Assembly (NCBI RefSeq): GCF_050433395.1
Contig: NZ_JBNPXH010000013.1
Location: forward strand, 62,001-126,000
From: Mobilitalea torta
GTDB lineage: Bacteria; Bacillota; Clostridia; Lachnospirales; Lachnospiraceae
DNA: 64,000 bases
Direction: 5' to 3'
In this document: piece by piece, positions 7,326-15,865 of the stretch
Numbering within the stretch: the stretch's first letter is position 1
How the letters are laid out: each line of letters opens with the position of its first letter
The notes under the pieces: model-generated
The model's database searches: none
What the model saw: the letters and a program-made list of their open reading frames with translations, nothing else
What the model was told of the DNA's origin: nothing
Made by a program: the position numbers and the translations under genes

Positions 7326-9947
7326 TTATATTATATATAAAGAAAAAAACTTTACCAGAATAGGAGATTCTTTCATGGGAGCATATTCGACTGTCAATGT
7401 AAGGCTTCCCGGCTCAATGGAATAATTGATACTTGGTTGAATGACTCCATTCACGAAAAGGTTGCTATAGGAAGTTTGGTTAGGATCCAGAATCCCCCGG
7501 TCTCCATAAACAGTTAATTCGTCAGCATCGGTATAAGTTTTTTCTCCATTTGACAAGGTATTATACTGATAGGTTTCCGCCCTGATCAGTTGATTGTCCT
7601 TGTCTTTGATTACTAAATACTCAAGAATAACGGGTACATTTTTTTGGGGTGGTTCTGCTATGGTTAGGGTTAGAAGACCAGTTTCCACAGAATAATTAGG
7701 TTCCGGCTGTAAGACCCCATTAATATAGAGGTTAAAGAAGGATACATCATTTGGATCAGGGATACCATAGTCTCCATATATTAATAATTCATCGGTATTC
7801 GTAAATTCTTTTTTAATGCCATTTGAAACGGTATTATATTGATAATCAGAAACATCAAGTATTTTACTGTTTTCCTTATGAAAAGAGCCGGTGATTTCTG
7901 CCAGTAATACTACTGTGTTTCTGGAGTTTAAAGTTCCGATATCCCAGGTTATGATATTATTTGTTTGGGATATAGTACCTTTGGTAAGGCTTATGGGTTT
8001 AAAACAAGTCAAATCATCTAATAGTAAGGTATCAGTCATGACAATATTATTAACCGGACCATACCCATAATTGGATATTCTGATTTCAACTCTCCAAGTA
8101 TTAATTTTATTTGGATTAACTTCCAGGGGACCTGATACAATATACTTCTCAATCCTTAGGTCACCAAATAGATCAGGACAATCATTATTTTTATGAATAC
8201 CAATTGACCTTTCGTGAGCAGATAATAAATGTTCCGGCAGAAAGAAATCGAGACAAGTCTTCAGCTCAAAAATGTCATATACGGGGTTAATAACCGGATT
8301 GCTGCAGGCAAAAGACGCTGCATATTCGCGTCGGGAAAGAACTTTGACGGGACATCCCGAAGTTATATTGGATATGATACATGAATTTGAAGCTGAGCCG
8401 CCGGCAATGGCTCTGCTTACTGAGCGGCATCCTGTGGTATGGAATAAACCATCAACTTCAATAATCGCAGTCAGAGTTTCATAGGGCAGCATCCCTCCGA
8501 TCTTCCATATAATAGAGTTATCAGAGACCGATATTTTACCTAATGTTATAGATTTAATCGTTATGTTCTTAATTTCATCTAAAAGAATATGGCCTATGAC
8601 AATGACATCGTTAATAATTTCATCGTCTGTGTTAGTAATATTGAGAGAGAAAGTCCATTTTTTAGGATGGCCTAAGAAGGTCTTCATAGTTTCATGAAAA
8701 ACATGGGCCTGTAATAATAATTTCTTTTTTGCTATATTCATCTTTGGAGAAACTGCGATTTGAAAATCCTGAGAAAGATTAGAAAAAATTTTCTTTGTTT
8801 TCACACTCCCTACGCCTGAGGCAATACCCAGAGTTTTAAATCCGTCCCGGCAGAAGCAGCCTATGATATCTACCATAAGAACTGAAGTATCTGATTCTCT
8901 TAGTACATCAATTTTCCAAAGAAGTTCATTGCCTGATATATTTGCTGCTCCATGAGAGATACTGATGATTTTTATACATTTGATATGATCAAGGAACAGG
9001 ATATCTCTAATTAGGATACCGGATACAATATTAGCACTAAGATTAGATATTTTTATCTCTACCCTCCATAGATTGGCTGTATTAACATTTACTTTTGCAG
9101 GACCTGAGATAATGGTTTGAGTGAGTTCTAATCCTTGACTGACATGGATAGGGTTTATGCAAATAATATCAGTGTTTACAGAACCTGAGACGGTATTTCC
9201 ATATGCCATACATCTGCTAATACAACGAGTTCCTTCCACTTGAAAGAAACCCTCTGTTCTAAAATGAGCAGCGGCGGATTCGCATAGATCCAGAGTATCA
9301 ATATTCCAGGTGATTACCCCATCCTTTATTAATATACTTCCGCAGGAGACAGAGGTATTTTCAATATTAGTGATGAAATCCAATAGAATTGTATCGTTTA
9401 TAACTATATTTGTAATGGGTATACGGCTTATATTACTTATTGTTAAGGTGAATTCCCAGGTTCCGTTACAGCCTGAGGGAATGCATTCAGGTCCGCACAA
9501 AAGAGTACTTTCCAAATGAAGATAATTGCTTATGTCATCCTGTACCCATATATTTATATCTGTTACAGGGCCGCTGGAAATTACTCCTGAAGGAAGGATA
9601 CCTTCAACTAGAGCAGAATTAAGTTTCGTTGATTTTTCACTTTTGTCTTCAAAAGTAATGAAGGAGATAATAATAGTAGAATCCTTTATAGGAACATCTT
9701 CCGTTTTAAGAAGGAGAAGACCTTTTTGGATTTCATAATTTACTTTTGGCTGCAGCACTCCGTTAATAAATAGGCTGAAAAAAGAGACCTCATTAGGATC
9801 GAGGATGCCTCTATCACCATATTGAATTAATTCATCATCGTTGGTATAAATTTTTTTGACTCCATCAGACAGAGTATTATATTGATAGACATCTGCATCT
9901 ATTCGTTTCTTTTTCTGATTTAAAGAAAGTGTGTTATCTCCAAACAT
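7326..9947 (-). CDS. Repeat surface-type protein: DUF4183 plus DUF11-like repeats
   Basis: An 873-residue modular protein. It begins with a DUF4183 domain (YQYNTLSDGVKKIYTN, GDRGILDPN, LFINGVLQP; residues about 12-100) and ends with two more (about 700-780 and 795-873). Between them lie four repeats of roughly 90-110 residues resembling DUF11/conserved-repeat Ig-like domains, each with a W-EF/WRVEI-x-ISN strand, a short LLD motif and ITWxI near the end. There is no signal peptide and no LPXTG sorting motif. I start at the ATG at 9947, behind GGGGGTGG; a TTG five codons earlier lies in the ribosome site. Families of this kind occur on spores of Firmicutes; that role is inference. Confidence 0.75.
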   Translation of the reverse strand: MFGDNTLSLNQKKKRIDADVYQYNTLSDGVKKIYTNDDELIQYGDRGILDPNEVSFFSLFINGVLQPKVNYEIQKGLLLLKTEDVPIKDSTIIISFITFEDKSEKSTKLNSALVEGILPSGVISSGPVTDINIWVQDDISNYLHLESTLLCGPECIPSGCNGTWEFTLTISNISRIPITNIVINDTILLDFITNIENTSVSCGSILIKDGVITWNIDTLDLCESAAAHFRTEGFFQVEGTRCISRCMAYGNTVSGSVNTDIICINPIHVSQGLELTQTIISGPAKVNVNTANLWRVEIKISNLSANIVSGILIRDILFLDHIKCIKIISISHGAANISGNELLWKIDVLRESDTSVLMVDIIGCFCRDGFKTLGIASGVGSVKTKKIFSNLSQDFQIAVSPKMNIAKKKLLLQAHVFHETMKTFLGHPKKWTFSLNITNTDDEIINDVIVIGHILLDEIKNITIKSITLGKISVSDNSIIWKIGGMLPYETLTAIIEVDGLFHTTGCRSVSRAIAGGSASNSCIISNITSGCPVKVLSRREYAASFACSNPVINPVYDIFELKTCLDFFLPEHLLSAHERSIGIHKNNDCPDLFGDLRIEKYIVSGPLEVNPNKINTWRVEIRISNYGYGPVNNIVMTDTLLLDDLTCFKPISLTKGTISQTNNIITWDIGTLNSRNTVVLLAEITGSFHKENSKILDVSDYQYNTVSNGIKKEFTNTDELLIYGDYGIPDPNDVSFFNLYINGVLQPEPNYSVETGLLTLTIAEPPQKNVPVILEYLVIKDKDNQLIRAETYQYNTLSNGEKTYTDADELTVYGDRGILDPNQTSYSNLFVNGVIQPSINYSIEPGSLTLTVEYAPMKESPILVKFFSLYII

Positions 9948-10019
9948 AGTGACCACCCCCAAGTAAATACATATTTTATTATCATAGTTATTCTATAAGA
10001 AGTAAGTTATAAATGAAAA

Positions 10020-10045
10020 GGGATGTGCAAAGGATAGCACATCCC
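10020..10045 (-). terminator. Terminator of the small DUF4183 gene
   Basis: Perfect 9-bp stem GGGATGTGC (10020-10028) and GCACATCCC (10037-10045); on the minus strand it is followed by TTTT. It lies 12 bases after the stop of the 126-residue gene and separates it from the large gene. Confidence 0.75.
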
Positions 10046-10056
10046 AAATTTGATAA

Positions 10057-10437
10057 TTAAGTTGTTACTGTGGTGTCAGAATCAGAGGTCGGAGCAAAGT
10101 TAGTTACAATTAGAGTAATTGGAGCTCCAACTGGTATGGTTTCCGCATTATTAACAGTAACCTGGGAACCGTCAGTATTAACGGTATATAGACTGGATTG
10201 CTGTAATACACCATTTATAAATAGCAGATAATATCCATTGTCCGTAGTAGCAGTCGTAAGATTAGCGGTCATGATATCGCCGGCATCATCTATAAATTTT
10301 GTTGCCGGAATAGTAAGAACACCGCCGGTTCTGTCGTCTTCATTTAGCAGATAGAAGTATTTACTGATTTCCGGGTTGATGTCAACATCAGTTGTAGTAG
10401 TAGCATCGATTACGAGTTTAAATAATTGTGCGGCCAT
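10057..10437 (-). CDS. DUF4183 domain protein, 126 aa
   Basis: A single-domain DUF4183 protein with the family core YYLLFINGVLQQSSLY near residue 70 and a Thr/Asp-rich start and end. It lacks a signal peptide. The ATG is preceded by a G-rich ribosome site (AAGGGGGAT). It has its own terminator, so it is transcribed apart from the large DUF4183 protein downstream. Family members are common in spore-forming Firmicutes and are thought to be structural; the exact role is unknown. Confidence 0.75.
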   Translation of the reverse strand: MAAQLFKLVIDATTTTDVDINPEISKYFYLLNEDDRTGGVLTIPATKFIDDAGDIMTANLTTATTDNGYYLLFINGVLQQSSLYTVNTDGSQVTVNNAETIPVGAPITLIVTNFAPTSDSDTTVTT

Positions 10438-10652
10438 TATCTATCCCCCTTCTATTTCATTACACTTTAGTATATTGCGGAAGGTGACGATTTGTTACAT
10501 ATTTCGACTATTGTAATGAAAAACATACATTAATTGCAGAAATATATAAATAAAAGCGTCGGTTTGTTGATAGATGCACCCGCGGGTACCAATGAATTAT
10601 CTCTTATCCTGGTCTTTATCGGAAATATGTTGCAGAAAGCAAAAAAGCACCA

Positions 10653-10772
10653 TTAAGTATTCTCTTTGATTATCTGCACAATCCCATTTATCACATCTGC
10701 AAACTTACGAATTTTTGCCGCGATTTTACTGCGTCGTTCTTTATCCTGCAGCGCTTTCAGTGTAATAATCAT
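10653..10772 (-). pseudogene. 39-codon duplicate of the preceding gene's tail
   Basis: The minus-strand frame reads ALQDKERRSKIAAKIRKFAD and then a basic-hydrophobic end. It closely matches the last 35 residues of the 911-residue gene (ALQDKERRGKIAAKIREAAD). Its ATG overlaps that gene's TGA as ATGA. It is therefore the remnant of a tandem paralog deleted except for its last codons, or a recombination scar. It has no known function. The rest of 10438-10652 holds no recognisable gene. Confidence 0.6.
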
Positions 10773-13504
10773 AATGTTGTTTGCTCCTCAATAATCCGTA
10801 CAACCTCATCCATGCAATCCGCAGCCTCCCGAATTTTTGCCGCGATTTTGCCTCGCCTTTCTTTGTCCTGCAAAGCTTCCAGTGTCACATTGAACCCGCC
10901 GCCGAGAGCTTCTAAATCCTTGCCGTTATCATTATTCCAAATTTTCGCCGTGCGTTCGTACAGTTTATTGATCTCATCCAGGAAGGTCATGTCCGGGTTC
11001 AGCCCCTGCGCCCTTTTTAAGAAATTATGGGCGCAGCTTCCATTGGTTGCCATATTGCAAATACTGCTAACGTGAGCATCCCACCCGTCGAATTCTTCCG
11101 GCTTTACATTGTCAAACTTTCCGCGTTCCATGCCGTCCGCCCACGCTCGAAACGCCTCCGCTCCGAAGCAATATTCCTCTGTTTTTGTGTTAAGCAGCCT
11201 GGGCATATCCCGTATGATATCCCTGTAAACTTGTGCAATATCTACTGTTTTTTTCTTTTCGCCGACGAAAATCCAGCCCCGGGCTTGATGGAATGCGTCC
11301 GATTTTTGAACATCATTATAAGTATACAAATCCACTCCGTCCCTAATCACTTTTTCAATGGGAACACGTTCGGGTTCGGATTTATCACCTGCCAAATAAA
11401 GCAATGTTTTGCCAGCCTCCTCATATCCGACGTAAATGCCCCACGGCGGTCCGTTATGTGTTACGGCTATGACAGGGATACCTTTATCAATATAAGCCAT
11501 AAGTGTTTGCAGGTACATTCCTTTGTTGGCCGCAAGCTGCGTTCCGGAAACAAATGTACTTGCATAACCGCATTTTTCAAAAATACCTTCAAAATAACTG
11601 CCGCCTTCCCGGTTAAAGGTACAAGCCGAAACTGCTTCACCCATATAATCCTTGTAGGAATAAACCTGAGCAAGAACATCCCCTGTCAGCCCGGCGAAAA
11701 ACCAATATCCGAAATCGGTGACGGCCTTTTTGCAATTATAAATTTCATCTGTCATTAGGTCGGAAGCCGCAGCGTATTCACCCAAAGCCTCCATTACATA
11801 ACGGGCGCAGCCGTTAAAATGATAATTCTCTCCATATTCACTTGTAATAAACCGATGGATATTAGGGATCATGTTGTTGCTTTGTTTTGTAATCATTGTA
11901 AGCTCTCCTTCTTTTATTTTGGATTTTTGTATTTGTGCAAGCTGTGAAACACGAATTGATTTAAAGAATATCCTGCTTTGCCCATTAGAGCCGATTATAA
12001 TGGGAAGCGGTTTTTGGCTCTTCCAATCTACCGACATATATGGGAAATTCACGCCGCAATACCGTATTTCGTTGTTAATTATGACCGCTAAATGCTTTTC
12101 ACCGACAATCCATGTCAGGCGGTTGTACTCGTCTCTGTTAATACCCCCACGCTTTGGATACCGAAAATAGTCCCGGAAAATCGGTTGGTGAAAGCAGATT
12201 GCTTCCCTGGACAGCCGTTCGTCGGGGTTTGTCTCCATATTTATACCAAACAAGTAATTCAAGTCGTCGCCTTGATACAAACGTATGTTACCCTCATCCG
12301 CACCCCATGCGAATTGCATACTTTCTTTGCGTATCCTAAATTCTATATCCACGCGAAAAGGCAATGTTACCGCTATATTTGTAGATAATACCCTTGTTGA
12401 AATCCATGCGATATATTCAGCCTCTCCCTGCTCTGTAATTTGATAATGCGGATGATTGATCGGGCTCAGTTTATCCAGCGGTACATCAATTTCCCATAAA
12501 ACCGGGTTTGCCGCTTCCATTTCCGGTATCGTGATTGACTCCGGCGGCAGTTCAACAGGCACATCGAATAATGTGTGGTCAGCCATCCGTTTTTTTACCG
12601 GAACAAGCAAAGCGACAAGCTCACGTTTGTCATCGGGAGAGATCAGGTTTTCTAACATGGCGGGATGACGCATTCCGCCCGTATGAGTATAGTCAATCTC
12701 ATAAAACTTATTATTATCAAAACTCTTTATGAGAGAACGGAAGCGCCCGCCCAAATCTTCATCAAGAAATACATTGATTGACGCAAATAATCCGCCGCTG
12801 AAAATATAATCAGAATATGCGCTGTCATTCTGAAAATCATCCGGTATGCGCTGCATTTTCACATAGCCTGCGCTTGTTTGAAATTCAAACCTCTCATGAA
12901 GCCCGGGTTCGCCTGTTGTAATATTTTGTGCCTGCATCCATCGGTAGAACCCTTCTATATCAGATTCTTCCGGGCAGTCCTTTAATCGTGATGAAATAAC
13001 GCGCATGGCGGGAAGCGAGAGAATAGCGGGCTCAACCGGTCTTGCCAACCTGTCTGACAAGGAGGAGAGTTCCTTGTAATTTAGAGCCTTTTTCTGTTCC
13101 AAAGTATCAAGCTGCTTTTCCATTTTTTCATACAAAATAGGTAATGCCGAAATTTTTGTAATCCCGTTTTGAATCATAGCTTGTAAAAACTCATTTACAA
13201 AGCTGCGAAGCTCTGCCAGGGCATCAACCTCATCATCAATAGCGCGTATCCGATTGACGAATGTTTCTACTACCACGCTCATATCGGAGCTTTCATAAAT
13301 ACGGAGAATATCCTTTATTGGTATCTCCATTTTACGCAATACCATGATTTGTTTTAACCGCTCGATGTTTGCCTTGTCGTAATAACGGTATTTTTCGGAA
13401 TCCGAACGGACACTTTGAATTAATCCAACTTGCTCATAGTAGCGAAGGCTGCGCGAGGATAAGCCGAGCTGGGTGGTTAGATCTGTGATTTTTAGTAAAT
13501 CCAT
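10769..13504 (-). CDS. MerR regulator fused to a BtrH/C39-like domain
   Basis: A 911-residue chimera. Residues 1-70 are a MerR winged helix (RSLRYYEQVGLI, YRYYDK), about 75-150 a coiled coil, about 160-315 a GyrI-like effector domain, and 330-535 a beta-rich segment that may bind a ligand. Residues 537-911 resemble stand-alone proteins of a BtrH_N/papain-like type: NGCARYVMEALGEY, NGPPWGIYVGY and a later AFRAWADG segment. This last assignment is tentative. Most MerR proteins are far shorter. An internal ATG with an excellent ribosome site opens the C-terminal part, suggesting that two genes became one or that two products are made. A MerR-type promoter sits upstream. Confidence 0.75.
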   Translation of the reverse strand: MDLLKITDLTTQLGLSSRSLRYYEQVGLIQSVRSDSEKYRYYDKANIERLKQIMVLRKMEIPIKDILRIYESSDMSVVVETFVNRIRAIDDEVDALAELRSFVNEFLQAMIQNGITKISALPILYEKMEKQLDTLEQKKALNYKELSSLSDRLARPVEPAILSLPAMRVISSRLKDCPEESDIEGFYRWMQAQNITTGEPGLHERFEFQTSAGYVKMQRIPDDFQNDSAYSDYIFSGGLFASINVFLDEDLGGRFRSLIKSFDNNKFYEIDYTHTGGMRHPAMLENLISPDDKRELVALLVPVKKRMADHTLFDVPVELPPESITIPEMEAANPVLWEIDVPLDKLSPINHPHYQITEQGEAEYIAWISTRVLSTNIAVTLPFRVDIEFRIRKESMQFAWGADEGNIRLYQGDDLNYLFGINMETNPDERLSREAICFHQPIFRDYFRYPKRGGINRDEYNRLTWIVGEKHLAVIINNEIRYCGVNFPYMSVDWKSQKPLPIIIGSNGQSRIFFKSIRVSQLAQIQKSKIKEGELTMITKQSNNMIPNIHRFITSEYGENYHFNGCARYVMEALGEYAAASDLMTDEIYNCKKAVTDFGYWFFAGLTGDVLAQVYSYKDYMGEAVSACTFNREGGSYFEGIFEKCGYASTFVSGTQLAANKGMYLQTLMAYIDKGIPVIAVTHNGPPWGIYVGYEEAGKTLLYLAGDKSEPERVPIEKVIRDGVDLYTYNDVQKSDAFHQARGWIFVGEKKKTVDIAQVYRDIIRDMPRLLNTKTEEYCFGAEAFRAWADGMERGKFDNVKPEEFDGWDAHVSSICNMATNGSCAHNFLKRAQGLNPDMTFLDEINKLYERTAKIWNNDNGKDLEALGGGFNVTLEALQDKERRGKIAAKIREAADCMDEVVRIIEEQTTL
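11894..11910 (-). promoter_or_regulatory. Internal RBS and start within the MerR chimera
   Basis: On the minus strand AAGGAGA (11904-11910) lies seven bases before an in-frame ATG (11894-11896, codon 537). Translation from here would make a separate 375-residue protein covering the BtrH-like domain. Confidence 0.5.
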
Positions 13505-13551
13505 GATGAGCCTCCTTCGATGGAACCGGACTTAGTCAAACTATATTTTAC

Positions 13552-13582
13552 AGTCTATCACTTGACCGTGCGTCAATGTCAA
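13552..13582 (-). promoter_or_regulatory. MerR-type promoter with 19-bp spacer and operator
   Basis: On the minus strand TTGACA (13577-13582) and TAGACT (13552-13557) are 19 bp apart. The spacer carries a perfect dyad, TTGAC-CGTGC-GTCAA (13562-13576). This matches the layout and half-sites of the promoter at 3783-3813. Confidence 0.8.
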
Positions 13583-13699
13583 TAGTTTTCTATAAATATT
13601 TACGTCTGTCCTGTAAACTCTTTATGATTTTTTACAAGAAAAAGGAGATAAAATTAATCTCGCAACTATTTATCGGAACTTGCCTCGTCATTTTTTTTC

Positions 13700-13753
13700 T
13701 TGACTTATACAGTATAACTGTATATAATGAAACTATATAGTTGAACTGTATAG
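13700..13753 (+). promoter_or_regulatory. PadR-gene promoter with two operators
   Basis: TTGACT (13700-13705), a 17-bp spacer and TATAAT (13723-13728). The spacer carries the perfect dyad TATACAGT-ATA-ACTGTATA (13706-13724). A second copy, CTATATAGT-TGA-ACTGTATAG (13733-13753, one mismatch), covers the likely transcription start. Both share the ACAGT-N3-ACTGT type half-sites and are good candidates for autorepression by the PadR protein. Confidence 0.85.
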
Positions 13754-13768
13754 GTTTGGAGGTTAAAA

Positions 13769-14101
13769 ATGAATAGAGATAAAAATTTACCGCTGACTGA
13801 AACTGTATACTATATTCTGTTAGCATTAGCAGAGCCGACTCATGGATATATAATTATGCAAAGGGTGGAAGAACTTAGTGAAGGACAGGTCAGATTAGCG
13901 GCAGGAACTCTTTATGGAGCGATAGAGAACCTATTAAAAAAGGGATTTATCATAGCTGTACCAAGCACGGATGCACGGCGCAAAATATATGTCATTTCGG
14001 CAGCAGGCAAACAAATATTGTACGCAGACTATCAGAGAATGAGCCATATGCTAAGCGTAACAAATAAGATTTTCGAAAGGGAGAGGAAGGGAAATGACTA
14101 A
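13769..14101 (+). CDS. PadR-family transcriptional regulator
   Basis: A 110-residue DNA-binding repressor. The PadR winged helix fills residues 8-80 (LTETVYYILLALAEPTHGYI, then LAAGTLYGAIENLLKKGFI, and the wing with DARRKIYVIS), followed by a short C-terminal helix for dimerisation. It is the short form of the family. TTGGAGG precedes the ATG. Its last codons overlap the start of a DUF2812 gene by eight bases, a pairing typical of PadR loci in Firmicutes where the regulator controls the membrane partner. Two dyads in its own promoter suggest autoregulation. Confidence 0.92.
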   Translation: MNRDKNLPLTETVYYILLALAEPTHGYIIMQRVEELSEGQVRLAAGTLYGAIENLLKKGFIIAVPSTDARRKIYVISAAGKQILYADYQRMSHMLSVTNKIFERERKGND

Positions 14102-14726
14102 ATTGAAAATTTTTACCAATTTTGATAAGGAAGAAAAATGGCTTGGTAAAATGGCGGAACAAGGTTATCAGCTTAAAAGTGTATCTTCCTGTTATAATTT
14201 CTATTCTACACAGCCGGAACGGGTAATTTTCAAAATTGATTATAGAACATTCAAGAATGATCAGGATTTTTTGGATTATTGCACTTTATTTGAAGATAGT
14301 GGATGGCAGCATATAGCAGGAACAAAGCGAAGCGGTTCACAATATTTTAAAAAAACAAGTCCCGAGGGCGATGAGGATATTTTTTCGGATTTGCTTTCTC
14401 GTGCAGGGCGCTATAAACGGGTATCAGATATGTGGTTATCATTATCCATAGCATGGTTACCGTTCTTAGTCATAATGTTAACATCTGACTGGATAAAGAT
14501 GGATGGTTTCCTCAATCCTAAAACATTATATTTGACACCGGGTCTATGGGAAATGGAAGGTTTTGATTTTTGGAGACGCTTTTTATTTGAAACACCATTT
14601 GCGTTATTAAGAGGATTTTCATTGTTTTTCTGGATTACAATCGTTCTTTTATATGCATCTTTTGCAATTAAGTCATGGTGGTTATATAGAAAAACCTTGA
14701 ACGAGAACAAAAGTATATCCTTATAA
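14094..14726 (+). CDS. DUF2812 membrane protein
   Basis: A 210-residue protein whose N-terminal 110 residues match DUF2812 (FTNFDKEEKWLGKMAEQGYQ, then a YRTFKNDQDFLDYCTLFEDSGW segment), followed by two transmembrane helices (about 115-140 and 175-200). It would sit in the cytoplasmic membrane with the DUF2812 part inside. It overlaps and is translationally coupled to the PadR gene, which probably regulates it. Its biochemical role is unknown in the family. The two-helix form is short but looks complete. Confidence 0.85.
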   Translation: MTKLKIFTNFDKEEKWLGKMAEQGYQLKSVSSCYNFYSTQPERVIFKIDYRTFKNDQDFLDYCTLFEDSGWQHIAGTKRSGSQYFKKTSPEGDEDIFSDLLSRAGRYKRVSDMWLSLSIAWLPFLVIMLTSDWIKMDGFLNPKTLYLTPGLWEMEGFDFWRRFLFETPFALLRGFSLFFWITIVLLYASFAIKSWWLYRKTLNENKSISL

Positions 14727-14782
14727 AAGTTAGCAATTAAAATATCGCACAGTTTGTTTGTGGTTTTGGTTTATGACTCCCC

Positions 14783-14811
14783 TTGACATCGTATCGGAAC
14801 ACCGATACAAT
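14783..14811 (+). promoter_or_regulatory. Promoter with perfect dyad in the spacer
   Basis: TTGACA (14783-14788), 17-bp spacer, TACAAT (14806-14811). The dyad GTATCGG-AACA-CCGATAC (14791-14808) fills the spacer and overlaps the -10 box, a classic repressor site. A very similar promoter precedes the ABC-F gene at 24294-24322. Confidence 0.75.
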
Positions 14812-14859
14812 GAGTTGGGTGATAATACAGCAGTATTTAATTAATAAAGGAGTCTTCCT

Positions 14860-15672
14860 ATGAAAAAAAAGTATGTTACATCAACGCTTATCTTGATCAT
14901 GCTTCTACCTGTTTTAACCGGATGCATGCAAGGAAGAGCGGCTAATAATACAATTAATGGACTAGTAGCAAGTGAGCAGTCTTACAAAAATCCGCCAGCA
15001 ACCATACCCATAGCTGAAAATAATACATCAGAAGATATGAATCGGAATAGTATAGAAAACAGTGACGAGCCTCTTTGGGCGCAGCCAATTGAAGAACATG
15101 GTCAGCTTTTTACAGGCTTGAACTTGGATGGAATTGGAGACCATGATGATGAGGCGTATGTGAGCCTTTATGTCTGGGACCATAATGGAATTGGCAGATA
15201 CGATGCTTCGGAACTTGTGGTACGGATTCGGTTTGGAACCGGCGATACAACGGCTCATATCGTCCCTGCAGTTGGCAGCTATCAATTTTATACAGCAAAG
15301 TTATTTTCTGAAAAAAAGGACGCGATTGTGATTGAAGTAAATATCCAATATGCCAACTCTGGTCTTGTTTCTGTTTTTGCCCTGGATGTATATGGCGCGG
15401 GTGAAGCAGACCCGTTTCCATCGGTTGCAGAGCGTTTAAACACAACTGGAGAAGAGCCCATCTTATCTGCCGATGGAGAGAAATTATACGCAGGAGGTCT
15501 TATACAAGGGACCGTCATTACAGATATTGATAATAAACCGTTGCAAGGCATTGTACTTCATTCGTCGGGTGATGGATATAGCGGCCCTATAGATGACCGA
15601 GTGAGTCAAACCATCTATTGGAATGGAGACGGATGGATCGTTTTAGAACGATCAGAAACAAAACATAATTAA
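14860..15672 (+). CDS. Putative lipoprotein, 270 aa
   Basis: A secreted, membrane-anchored protein of unknown function. The signal peptide is basic-hydrophobic and ends in the lipobox LTGC (Cys 22), followed by a Ser/Asn-rich linker to about residue 65. The globular part (about 70-265) begins with LFTGLNLDGIGDHDDEAYVS, an acidic Asp-rich segment similar to calcium-binding loops of extracellular proteins. GGAG precedes the ATG. The gene stands alone, with a strong promoter carrying an operator-like dyad and a terminator after it. Confidence 0.75.
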   Translation: MKKKYVTSTLILIMLLPVLTGCMQGRAANNTINGLVASEQSYKNPPATIPIAENNTSEDMNRNSIENSDEPLWAQPIEEHGQLFTGLNLDGIGDHDDEAYVSLYVWDHNGIGRYDASELVVRIRFGTGDTTAHIVPAVGSYQFYTAKLFSEKKDAIVIEVNIQYANSGLVSVFALDVYGAGEADPFPSVAERLNTTGEEPILSADGEKLYAGGLIQGTVITDIDNKPLQGIVLHSSGDGYSGPIDDRVSQTIYWNGDGWIVLERSETKHN

Positions 15673-15711
15673 AAAGCATTGCTCCCCTGTGGAAGGAGAG
15701 CAATGCTTTTT
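15671..15711 (+). terminator. Terminator of the lipoprotein gene
   Basis: AAAAAGCATTGCTC (15671-15684) pairs with GAGCAATGCTTTTT (15698-15711). It begins at the stop codon and ends in a T-run, so it could work in both directions. Nothing further was seen from 15712 to 15865. Confidence 0.85.
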
Positions 15712-15865
15712 AATTAACGTAATATTAGATTATGGCTGCGCTTGCAGTGCTTAATGAAAAGCCGGCAGCTGTCCGGCCAAGCATAAATTCTTTGGCAAGA
15801 GCAGTGTTTTATGCTATCATTACAGAAAAGGGCAAAGATAACGAAAAGGAAGAGGTGGTACATCA

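Noticed and set aside
10438..10560. Sporulation sigma factor promoter before the DUF4183 genes
   Set aside because: Only partial matches to -10 motifs with wrong spacing could be found, so no call was made.
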